In this document: positions 1 to 5,928 of the stretch, in pieces | Position numbering within the stretch: position 1 is the first letter of the stretch | Layout: each line of letters opens with the position of its first letter | Assembly: GCA_937901025.1 (NCBI GenBank) | Contig: CALCGR010000049.1 | Location: 1-5,956 of the forward strand | Length of the DNA: 5,956 bases | Source of the DNA: an uncultured Bacteroidales bacterium | Lineage (GTDB): Bacteria; Bacteroidota; Bacteroidia; Bacteroidales; Paludibacteraceae | Direction: 5' to 3' | The notes under the pieces: generated by a model | Database searches by the model: none | What the model was told of the DNA's origin: nothing | The model's input: the letters and a program-made list of their open reading frames with translations, nothing else | Translations under genes and position numbers: made by a program

Positions 1-54
1 CCGTGGATGCATAAAATGAGCCCCGTGGATGCATAAAATGAGCCCCGTGGATGC
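1..54. repeat. 22-bp tandem direct repeat, cut by the window edge
   Basis: Two exact 22-bp units (1-22 and 23-44) begin CCGTGGATGCATAAAATGAG and end in CC. A third begins at 45 and matches for ten bases (CCGTGGATGC) before giving way to the A-run at 55-63. The array probably continues left of the window. There are no spacers, so it is not a CRISPR array. It lies downstream of the ATPase terminator and carries no gene. Short-unit arrays of this length are found in the tandem-repeat MITEs described in Porphyromonas gingivalis, but membership of such a family is only a guess without comparison to other copies. Confidence 0.85.
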
Positions 55-92
55 AAAAAAAAACACTACCGCTCCTCACGGATGGGTAGTGT
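55..92 (-). terminator. intrinsic terminator of the ATPase gene
   Basis: An 8-bp perfect stem (63-70, ACACTACC, pairing with 85-92, GGTAGTGT) encloses a 14-nt loop. Read on the minus strand it is followed directly by a run of nine T (A at 55-63 on the plus strand). It begins 20 nt past the TAA stop of the ATPase gene and is oriented to end that transcript. Stem plus uninterrupted T-tract is the classic Rho-independent form. Confidence 0.85.
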
Positions 93-112
93 GTGTTGTT
101 TTGGGCAGGGGA

Positions 113-1387
113 TTATGGCTTCAGGCAGCCGATAGGAACGACATAAACGCCATCTTCACGACGATAGGCATATTGACCTACTCCGGTCAAGACCATCATG
201 AACGATGGTGCTTTCATTTTAGTCGTATCTAATTTTGAAGCTAATAAACATAGATTCTTTGCGCCTTCTTCTATCCATGTTTCACCTCCAAGTTTAATTT
301 CTATCAGACCATATTGACCATTGCGCAAATGCAAGACACTATCACATTCCAATCCATTATTATCCCGATAGTGAAAAACATTTCCATCTATGGCTTCGGC
401 ATAGATACGCAAATCTCGCACAGCCATCGTTTCAAATAGCATGCCCAAGGTATTTAAGTCATTCAACAAATCTTTAGGACCGAGCCCTAAGGCTGCCGTT
501 GCAATACTAGGATCTATGAAATACCTTGTATCAGTAGTTCGAATGGCGGCCTTGCTGCGCAAATTAGGATTCCAAGCCGGCATATCTTCAATTACAAAAA
601 CTTTGCGCAAGGCATTTAGATAAGACATAATGGTTTTATCGCTTAAAGGCTTATCCTCATTTGCACTTAGGTCTGCCGCTATTGAAGCGATGGTAGCTTG
701 AGTTGCTTGATGACGTGCATAACTGCGTAATAGTTTTCTGGTATTTACCTCACTACGTTCAACAGCATCCACTTCCGTTATTTCTCTCGTAGCTACGGCA
801 TCTACATAATTATATGCTTGTTGCAAGGCGGCTCTTGGCGATTTCCCTATACATTTAGGCCACCCCCCTCTACAAACGAGATAGCATAATTCTTCCAAAC
901 TGAAATTCGTCGATTCTACCGATTGGAATTTTTGGTCGAAAAGTTGTTTTAATGATAAAGTGCCATTGCTTTCTCCGGATTCGTATAGTGACATAGGACG
1001 CATACGAACCCAAGCGACCCGACCGGTTCCTGTGTGTCCTAACTGCGATTGATTTACCGGTTGTGTACTGCCCGTTAATAGGAATTGTCCCTCTTCACTT
1101 CTGCGATCTACAACAAATCGACATGCATCCCAAATAGATAATGCTTTTTGCCATTCATCAATTAGACGAGGTGTAGCCCCATCCAATAACCGATATATGT
1201 CCGTTTCTGCCAAACGTAAATATTCATTTTTATGTATGGGGTCATCCATATACACGACGCTCTTTGCTTGTTGTAAGGCTGTAGTGGTCTTGCCACACCA
1301 CTTTGGACCTTCTATCAGCACTATCCCTGCCGCTTCTAACTGTAGTTCTAATAATTCATCTACGATACGTTTTTTATATTCCATCAT
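113..1387 (-). CDS. AAA_14/DUF4143-type ATP-binding protein
   Basis: This is a 424-residue P-loop ATPase of the AAA_14 plus DUF4143 architecture, a full length for the family. Walker A is GPKWCGKT at residues 27-34, a Walker B-like stretch is RLIDEW at 74-79 with D77 and E78, and a sensor-like LLTGS is at 103-107. The C-terminal DUF4143 part includes ECD at 347-349 and EIK at 363-365, an arrangement like the PD-(D/E)XK nuclease fold; cleavage activity is not established for the family. The biological role is unknown, and the protein is probably cytoplasmic because no signal peptide or membrane segment is seen. Start: two adjacent ATGs (1387 and 1384) follow AGGA at 5-8 nt, and an in-frame TAA lies a few codons upstream. 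It is a single-gene unit with its own promoter at 1467-1497, a repeated leader, and a terminator at 55-92. No frameshift is seen. It is separate from the restriction operon, although on the same strand. Confidence 0.9.
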   Translation of the reverse strand: MMEYKKRIVDELLELQLEAAGIVLIEGPKWCGKTTTALQQAKSVVYMDDPIHKNEYLRLAETDIYRLLDGATPRLIDEWQKALSIWDACRFVVDRRSEEGQFLLTGSTQPVNQSQLGHTGTGRVAWVRMRPMSLYESGESNGTLSLKQLFDQKFQSVESTNFSLEELCYLVCRGGWPKCIGKSPRAALQQAYNYVDAVATREITEVDAVERSEVNTRKLLRSYARHQATQATIASIAADLSANEDKPLSDKTIMSYLNALRKVFVIEDMPAWNPNLRSKAAIRTTDTRYFIDPSIATAALGLGPKDLLNDLNTLGMLFETMAVRDLRIYAEAIDGNVFHYRDNNGLECDSVLHLRNGQYGLIEIKLGGETWIEEGAKNLCLLASKLDTTKMKAPSFMMVLTGVGQYAYRREDGVYVVPIGCLKP

Positions 1388-1398
1388 ATTTCCTATTA
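1388..1398 (-). promoter_or_regulatory. weak ribosome binding site of the ATPase gene
   Basis: On the minus strand the bases before the start read TTAATAGGAAAT-ATG. AGGA is the only purine-rich Shine-Dalgarno-like element; it sits 3 bases before the first ATG counting from its following AAT, and three bases further from the second. The spacing suits the second ATG slightly better. This is a weak site, as is usual in Bacteroidota. Confidence 0.4.
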
Positions 1399-1399
1399 A

Positions 1400-1464
1400 G
1401 AAGACTTTTTACTTCCAAGTTTGAAGACTTTTTACTTCCGAGTTTGAAGATTTTTAATTTCGGC
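1400..1464 (-). repeat. 23-bp direct repeats in the ATPase leader
   Basis: Two nearly identical 23-bp units lie end to end (1400-1422 and 1423-1445, differing at one base, A or G). A decayed third copy covers about 1446-1464. On the minus strand the core is GGAAGTAAAAAGTCTTC, containing a short GAAG/CTTC inverted pair around an 8-nt loop. The array fills the space between the promoter's -7 element and the ribosome binding site, so it should be transcribed as untranslated leader. In the ATPase frame it contains a TAA, so it does not extend the protein. It could be an operator, an RNA-binding array or a slippage-prone spacer. Confidence 0.85.
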
Positions 1465-1466
1465 TG

Positions 1467-1497
1467 CAAAGGTACAACTTTTTTTTGATATGACAAA
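1467..1497 (-). promoter_or_regulatory. Bacteroidota-type promoter of the ATPase gene
   Basis: On the minus strand TTTG (1497-1494) is followed after 19 bp by TACCTTTG (1474-1467). This matches the Bacteroidota sigma-ABfr consensus TTTG, about 19-21 bp, TAnnTTTG. Transcription would begin close to 1460, giving a leader of roughly 70 nt made almost entirely of the 23-bp repeats. The flanking DNA is A/T rich. It is the only good promoter of this type I found in the window. Confidence 0.8.
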
Positions 1498-1500
1498 ATA

Positions 1501-1532
1501 AAAAAGCGAAAAAATGCAACTTTTTCATTTTT
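1501..1532 (-). terminator. possible weak A/T-rich terminator after the small genes
   Basis: A 7-bp inverted repeat (1510-1516, AAAAATG, with 1526-1532, CATTTTT) has a 9-nt loop. On the minus strand it is followed by a T-rich stretch that continues past 1501. It sits between the 88-codon gene and the ATPase promoter, where an operon end would be expected. The stem is nearly all A/T and may not be stable, so it could equally be promoter-upstream A/T-rich DNA. Confidence 0.3.
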
Positions 1533-1552
1533 GACCCCAAGCATGCCCTACA

Positions 1553-1592
1553 CCTCTACTCCTCTACTCCTCTACTCCTCTACTCCCCTACT
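1553..1592. repeat. octamer tandem repeat (CCTCTACT)5
   Basis: There are four perfect CCTCTACT units (1553-1584) and a fifth with one change, CCCCTACT (1585-1592). A more decayed unit may precede them at 1545-1552. On the minus strand the unit is AGTAGAGG. Because eight is not a multiple of three, the array brings a TAG into every minus-strand frame within 24 nt, so it closes any reading frame entering it from the right. The 88-codon gene ends in its second unit. Such an array is prone to copy-number change by slippage, which would alter only the 3' untranslated spacing of this gene. Confidence 0.9.
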
Positions 1593-1846
1593 TTCTTAAT
1601 CCCCGCCTTCCCAGTAAGGATGAGAACTTTCTTTCCGTCTTTGTAGATATGGAGTTGCCGACGAATAGCCTTGAATGTATAGGAAGGATTTTTTATTAGG
1701 CGTTGCACCCGTCGATGATACTCGCCGCCTTTGGCCAGTTTCGCTTTGAGGTGCGAGCATAGCGGCATAGCTTCAACATCCAAGTCGAAATATACCGGCG
1801 GTGGTCCGTAAAGACACTCAATTTTTCCGTAATCTTCTAGTTTCAT
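1580..1846 (-). CDS. hypothetical small basic protein, 88 aa
   Basis: I do not recognise this family. The N-terminal third is acidic and aromatic, with LYGPPPVYFD at residues 13-22. The rest is rich in Lys and Arg, with RRVQRLIKNP around 45-54 and IYKDGKKVLILTG around 67-79, suggesting a small soluble protein able to touch nucleic acid or an acidic partner; that is inference from composition only. No signal peptide or membrane helix is seen. The ATG at 1846 is the first in frame after an upstream TAA, and no Shine-Dalgarno is visible. It follows the Cys-rich/HTH gene by 39 nt on the same strand and probably shares its transcript. The last residues (VGE) and the TAG are encoded by the octamer repeat, so the original C-terminus may have been altered there. 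Confidence 0.6.
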   Translation of the reverse strand: MKLEDYGKIECLYGPPPVYFDLDVEAMPLCSHLKAKLAKGGEYHRRVQRLIKNPSYTFKAIRRQLHIYKDGKKVLILTGKAGIKKVGE

Positions 1847-1886
1847 GGTTGCTTTTGTTATTTATATGGTTATGAGGGCAAGGCAT
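1818..1886 (-). other. 22-codon ORF echoing the Cys-rich gene's start
   Basis: An ATG overlaps the TAA stop of the upstream 127-codon gene (TAATG, 1888-1884) and opens a 22-codon frame. It ends at TGA 1818-1820, inside the 88-codon gene in a different frame. Its first residues, MPCPHNHI, closely match MPCPHQHI, the first residues of the upstream gene, and several of the base differences fall at third codon positions. It lacks the following cysteines. It may be a decayed partial duplication, a coupled leader peptide or chance. I do not claim it is a functional gene. Confidence 0.3.
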
Positions 1887-2269
1887 TAACTATTTCTTTT
1901 ATAACTCATGGTTTCTTTGTCCCAATAAATAAGGTTCATTTCCTTTAGTCGGCCATAGATGGCGTTCTCGGTACGGCGAAGCGCCTGTGCTATCGTTGCA
2001 TAGTCTTCGCCATCGCGGAACATACGTTCAAGTTTGCTTATCTCAAAGGGTAACCAATGTTTTAGGTGACGGTCAGTATTCCAGGGAGTGTTCTTTGATG
2101 GAGGCATAGGGCTAATGTTTATTTGATGGGGTGAGGGGTTATTTCTTTTTCTCAAGCAATATGGTAATTTCTCTTTCCCTCTATGGTTCGCCACGCAGGC
2201 GCAACAGTGCCCATGATTCGGGCAGTCTTTCGGACACGGGCAATCAATATGTTGGTGTGGGCAGGGCAA
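1886..2269 (-). CDS. Cys-rich domain joined to Myb/SANT-like HTH protein
   Basis: This 127-residue protein has two unlike parts. Residues 1-40 are cysteine-rich (C3, C10, C12, C16, C22, C23, C25, C38 plus several His) with DCPCPKDCPNHGHCCACV then LPYCLR, resembling small stand-alone bacterial Cys-rich proteins (DUF6485-like) that probably bind metal. Residues 41-60 are a Pro/Asn-rich linker that reads like former intergenic DNA. Residues about 67-112 look like a helix-turn-helix of Myb/SANT type (LERMFRDGEDYATIAQALRR, then TENAIYGRLK), expected to bind DNA. The start is a TTG, 10 nt after the nuclease gene's stop; an in-frame TAA just upstream rules out a longer form, and the next Met (residue 55, ATG at 2107) would give only the HTH part. 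No Shine-Dalgarno is seen for either. Position suggests co-transcription with the restriction genes, and a regulatory role is possible but unproven. Confidence 0.6.
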   Translation of the reverse strand: MPCPHQHIDCPCPKDCPNHGHCCACVANHRGKEKLPYCLRKRNNPSPHQINISPMPPSKNTPWNTDRHLKHWLPFEISKLERMFRDGEDYATIAQALRRTENAIYGRLKEMNLIYWDKETMSYKRNS

Positions 2270-2279
2270 GGGGGATTAG

Positions 2280-4370
2280 TTACTCATTATACAATTTTAC
2301 CATCGTCTCTTGCGAAATCAGTTCACCGGGTTGCATTTTGGTTTTATAAATAGGCACTTGGGTAACTCCTAGAGGAGTAAAGGCTCCTAACATCAAATGC
2401 AGATAAGGTGTTCCGCTGGCTGAAGTTTTGAAGGAAACTTGTTTAACTTCATAGAATCCATCGATAGCCCCCGCAACCATAGGTAAGAAATAGTGAATAT
2501 CCAAAACATTGATAGATGGGATACGCTCCATATTGTAGTTCGTTGCACGATGCTCTGCAAAGATGGTATAATCCCTATCTGACTTGCGAATCAATCCGGT
2601 AAGTATATTCTTCTCCGCTTGAGAAGCAGTAAGTGCAGATGAACTACTTTCTAGAACCTCGGTTGGGTCTTGCCCAAGTTCGCAAGGCTTAACCTCAAAG
2701 GCTTCTCGTAATTGCTCTATCAAGGCATCATTCTGTATCTTAAATTGCGCATCACTATCCAAGGCTAACGAATAGATATGCGGATTCTTATAAGGCGTAA
2801 ATACCTTTCCTAAGATATCTTGGAAGTGCGCTTGGATATATTCACGATCATTAGTCCCGGCTTTTGGTGCCATTGCATAGAAGTTAAACTTATCTTTCAG
2901 CTCATCACGAATGGCTTTTCTAAACACACCTCTAATTTTGTTCTTCCAAGCCGCTTTTTCACTGCTATTATCCCGACCATATAATGCCACTACGAATAAG
3001 AAGTTTACATTATAGTGAACCAAGAGGAAGGTGTCCCTATCAAAGAGACGATTATCGAATTGTCGAGAGCGATGAATGGCTTGTTTATCACCTACTCGGT
3101 CAATAGTTTCATTAGCATCCAACGTGTTCTGTTGAGCAGAAATAAAGAAGTTTGGCGTTATATTGTAACCTTCTGTTATATCGTCTCGCAGTTTTACTTG
3201 TCCTTCTTGCTCGTCAGCGGTGCCATCATTAAACAAATCCATATTCCATTGGATAACATTACGAGCGTAGGTGTATTGTTTATAGATGGATGTGCCTTGC
3301 AAGATATTGCCTTGCTTATAATATTTACTATCACCAATATAATAGATAGGTTTATCGTCCTCGTTGCTCGTTAGGTCATAGTAGCGATAGAGGTGGTCAA
3401 CCAGTTTCCCATCGGGCTGCTCCTTCATCTGGAGGAGTTTCTTATCCGTAATCTTATCACCAACCAGTTCATCTATGATAGCCTCAAAGACGTTGTTAAA
3501 GCTCTTAACGAGCAGATACTCTTGATCGTTGACTTCAATATTAATTCGTTTGCTTCTATCAAAGAACGCATAGCAAAGGTCCCATAAGTAGAGTGCCTTA
3601 TCCGAGAAATACTTATACTTAATTTGATGGAGACGAGTGCACCCAAAGCCCTTGATATATTGTTCAAAACGGCTACCGGTTATTAAGGGGAACGCAAAGT
3701 TAATTTTGACTGGGAACCCATATTTCTCATGCATATAGTTGAGGATAGAGAAATAGATAATGAGTAGTTCCTCATCAAAGTTTATTTGCCGCTTCTTATT
3801 GACAGGGTCGATATAAATAGGTGTTCCATTGTGAACGATGGCCGTAGACTTGGAGATTGTGCGAGTCCAATTGATCTTGTTAAAGCCAGAGTGCAAGTTC
3901 TTCAAAATAAAGAAGAAGAAATCTTGGTTCTCCTTATTGAACTTTTGGATAGCGAGCAAAATGTCGAGGAACGTGTTGCATTGTTGTATACGGCCCTTAG
4001 CCATCTGCTGTACTTGTTGTTGTAGTACGGCGTGGGTATCGGTCGTATCGCGATAGACCACGAGTGCTCTATAAATCCAAACGGATAGCTCGTAGATAAA
4101 ATCGTGCTCGACTGGCTCAAGTAAAGTTTGCTTTTCTAAGTCGATGAGGTCCTCTGGATGGTATTTCCCGAAGACCAGTTCTTCCCCGTTGACATCTTCC
4201 AGTAATACTTTTGGTAAGATGAAGACGCAGTCATCGAGCGTAGGATTAAAATAGTATCCAACGTAGTTAACGCTTATCTTACCATTAACACCCCGTAGTT
4301 TGGTGATGCCGTCTAAGACCTTTTCAACAAGTGGCGCGTCGTACTGATGTTCTTCGACAATTAGTTTCAC
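2280..4370 (-). CDS. LlaJI/McrC-like restriction endonuclease subunit
   Basis: This 696-residue protein resembles the LlaJI (R2) / McrC-like family: the nuclease partner of a McrB-type NTPase. The likely catalytic core is of PD-(D/E)XK type. IYYIGDSKYYK at 342-352 gives D347 and K349, preceded by YYD at 330-332 and an acidic FEAIIDE at 295-301 that could supply the first metal ligand. The N-terminal 100 residues look like the McrC-type part that docks on the NTPase ring; residues about 400-690 are a long C-terminal region I cannot assign. It begins with GTG overlapping the upstream TGA (GTGA, 4370-4367), so translation is probably coupled. No earlier or nearby ATG is available; the next in-frame Met is residue 123. 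The frame is intact, and its TAA stop lies 10 nt before the next gene. It should act in the cytoplasm on unmethylated foreign DNA. Confidence 0.85.
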   Translation of the reverse strand: MKLIVEEHQYDAPLVEKVLDGITKLRGVNGKISVNYVGYYFNPTLDDCVFILPKVLLEDVNGEELVFGKYHPEDLIDLEKQTLLEPVEHDFIYELSVWIYRALVVYRDTTDTHAVLQQQVQQMAKGRIQQCNTFLDILLAIQKFNKENQDFFFFILKNLHSGFNKINWTRTISKSTAIVHNGTPIYIDPVNKKRQINFDEELLIIYFSILNYMHEKYGFPVKINFAFPLITGSRFEQYIKGFGCTRLHQIKYKYFSDKALYLWDLCYAFFDRSKRINIEVNDQEYLLVKSFNNVFEAIIDELVGDKITDKKLLQMKEQPDGKLVDHLYRYYDLTSNEDDKPIYYIGDSKYYKQGNILQGTSIYKQYTYARNVIQWNMDLFNDGTADEQEGQVKLRDDITEGYNITPNFFISAQQNTLDANETIDRVGDKQAIHRSRQFDNRLFDRDTFLLVHYNVNFLFVVALYGRDNSSEKAAWKNKIRGVFRKAIRDELKDKFNFYAMAPKAGTNDREYIQAHFQDILGKVFTPYKNPHIYSLALDSDAQFKIQNDALIEQLREAFEVKPCELGQDPTEVLESSSSALTASQAEKNILTGLIRKSDRDYTIFAEHRATNYNMERIPSINVLDIHYFLPMVAGAIDGFYEVKQVSFKTSASGTPYLHLMLGAFTPLGVTQVPIYKTKMQPGELISQETMVKLYNE

Positions 4371-5911
4371 TTAGTAAGGTATTTTAAGAAGGCGGTTCTC
4401 ATCCGCAATAGTCTATCAATAATGAAATCAAAGTATTCTTGCTGCTTTGATGCATCATCAAAGGCAATATTGGGCGTTACTTCAACAATGTACGTGGATT
4501 TCTTAGTCGGCATTTCTCTCCAATCAAACTTGATGTTGAGCTCGTTCTCAATCTCTTTTTTGTGCGGCTCTAACGCATAGAAATCATCCTTGCTCCGCTC
4601 ACCATACAGACCGATCATCAGTTCATTACGGCTGCGCGTCTGCTCAACGATTAGGTGACTCTTTCGCAACCCGAGATAGAAGTTAAACCATTTATCCGTG
4701 GAGGGCGTTTTCCGTCCGCCGAAACATTCTCTATATTCAGCGTTATTAGCGTTAGCATAAGTCAAGAACTCTTGCCAGAAATTCTTGCGAGCTTGTTGCA
4801 TTTTGCTGAGTTCCGTACCACTTAGCTCGGGCTCATCATCGACTATTCCTTCGGGTGCCGCTTCAGCCTTCTCAACGTTTAAGTTCTCCAAGAAGAGGGC
4901 TACTTGTTGTTCGTTAATAGAGCCGTCTTCGTTATAGTAGGATTGGAAGGTCATAACCTTAGTGTTATCTTTGAAGAAGGCTTTATCAAAGCCATAGTCT
5001 TTGAACACATCGTTGTAGATGTAGAATAGAACCTTGCTAACGAAGCGGTCTGCACTGATCGTGCCGTCTGTAGCTTTGCAGAAATAGAAGCCAAGCTTCT
5101 TATCTTCGCTATTAGTTGTTTCTCCAATTTGTTCATTAATGTTCTCCAAGAACGAACTCCATGAGTAGCTAATGCCGTTGACCGCGATGGCCCAATTCTC
5201 TTTTCTCGTGTTAATTGGAATATATTTCCATTCCCAACGACGCTTGAATGCGCTATCGATTGGGAATAGACTTTGATCGGAGGTGTTCATTGTGGCCCAG
5301 ATATAGAGGTTAGAGGGCAGACACATTAATTCACCACGATTCAATTTATCTGAAATATCTTCTGTCTGTGCATTATTGTATATCTCCTTAATGTTCAGGT
5401 TGCAACTTTCGATATATTTTTGGATATCTTTATCAGGCTCAATATCATATGTTGACAATCCTTCTTCATTACGATCCAATAGTTGGAAAATATCACCAAA
5501 GATTTGGGCACAATTACCGCGGTTAATCTCCTCTATTATCAAGAATTGCTTTTGTGGATTCTTTGGGTTCTCTGCGCATTTTTGCCAAGCACGGATATAG
5601 GCTTTTAGGAAGGCCTGTGGGACATACCTGTATTCTATTTGACTCTCACTAACCAGCTCTCCTTTTTGATCCTCTACTTGCACTCGTTTCGTGCCAATTG
5701 TAGTCATAACGGCTCTTTCAACCATGGTCGGCTTATACGCTCCTACAAAAGTTGAGTAATCGGTATCAGGATGGAAAGTAATACGAATCACATCTTCTTC
5801 TCCCGTAACTTGGTCAATACCGAATGACTTACCGGTACCCGGAGCACCAAAGATTATCTGCTGGCGAGGATAGTCTGTTTCTGTATTACTCTTCTTTTGC
5901 TTTTTCGTCAC
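4367..5911 (-). CDS. McrB-like AAA+ NTPase, LlaJI R1-type, with DUF4268-like end
   Basis: This 514-residue AAA+ protein is of the McrB branch, expected to form a nucleotide-driven ring (GTP in classical McrB) that moves DNA and activates the nuclease encoded next. Walker A is GAPGTGKS at 22-29; the McrB-type ITFHPDTDYSTFVGAYKP follows at 44-61. Walker B is FLIIEEINRGN at 123-133, with E-E replacing the usual D-E. The family signature MNTSDQSLFPIDSAFKRRW is at 208-226 (NTSD for the NTAD guanine-binding motif; R224/R225 possible Arg finger). Residues about 375-512 resemble DUF4268. The start is taken as GTG 5911, which gives a short Lys-rich N-terminus before the P-loop; no Shine-Dalgarno is visible. 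The same frame is open to the window edge, so a longer N-terminus cannot be excluded, although the upstream gene's stop at 5929 argues for GTG. It lacks the N-terminal DNA-recognition domain of E. coli McrB. Confidence 0.88.
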   Translation of the reverse strand: MTKKQKKSNTETDYPRQQIIFGAPGTGKSFGIDQVTGEEDVIRITFHPDTDYSTFVGAYKPTMVERAVMTTIGTKRVQVEDQKGELVSESQIEYRYVPQAFLKAYIRAWQKCAENPKNPQKQFLIIEEINRGNCAQIFGDIFQLLDRNEEGLSTYDIEPDKDIQKYIESCNLNIKEIYNNAQTEDISDKLNRGELMCLPSNLYIWATMNTSDQSLFPIDSAFKRRWEWKYIPINTRKENWAIAVNGISYSWSSFLENINEQIGETTNSEDKKLGFYFCKATDGTISADRFVSKVLFYIYNDVFKDYGFDKAFFKDNTKVMTFQSYYNEDGSINEQQVALFLENLNVEKAEAAPEGIVDDEPELSGTELSKMQQARKNFWQEFLTYANANNAEYRECFGGRKTPSTDKWFNFYLGLRKSHLIVEQTRSRNELMIGLYGERSKDDFYALEPHKKEIENELNIKFDWREMPTKKSTYIVEVTPNIAFDDASKQQEYFDFIIDRLLRMRTAFLKYLTK

Positions 5912-5928
5912 AATTTGCGAATAGTGTT

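Noticed and set aside
1..54. CRISPR array
   Set aside because: The units are directly abutting with no spacers; the same holds for the 23-bp and 8-bp arrays at 1400-1464 and 1553-1592.
29..232. 67-codon plus-strand frame
   Set aside because: It begins in the 22-bp repeats, crosses the terminator hairpin and overlaps the end of the ATPase gene antisense; it is a shadow frame.
2131..2349. 72-codon plus-strand frame across the nuclease/Cys-rich gene junction
   Set aside because: It is antisense to two better-supported genes and has no recognisable protein features.
3015..3374. 119-codon plus-strand frame with hydrophobic stretches
   Set aside because: It lies wholly antisense inside the nuclease gene, has no promoter or ribosome site, and its hydrophobicity is explained by the complement of polar codons.
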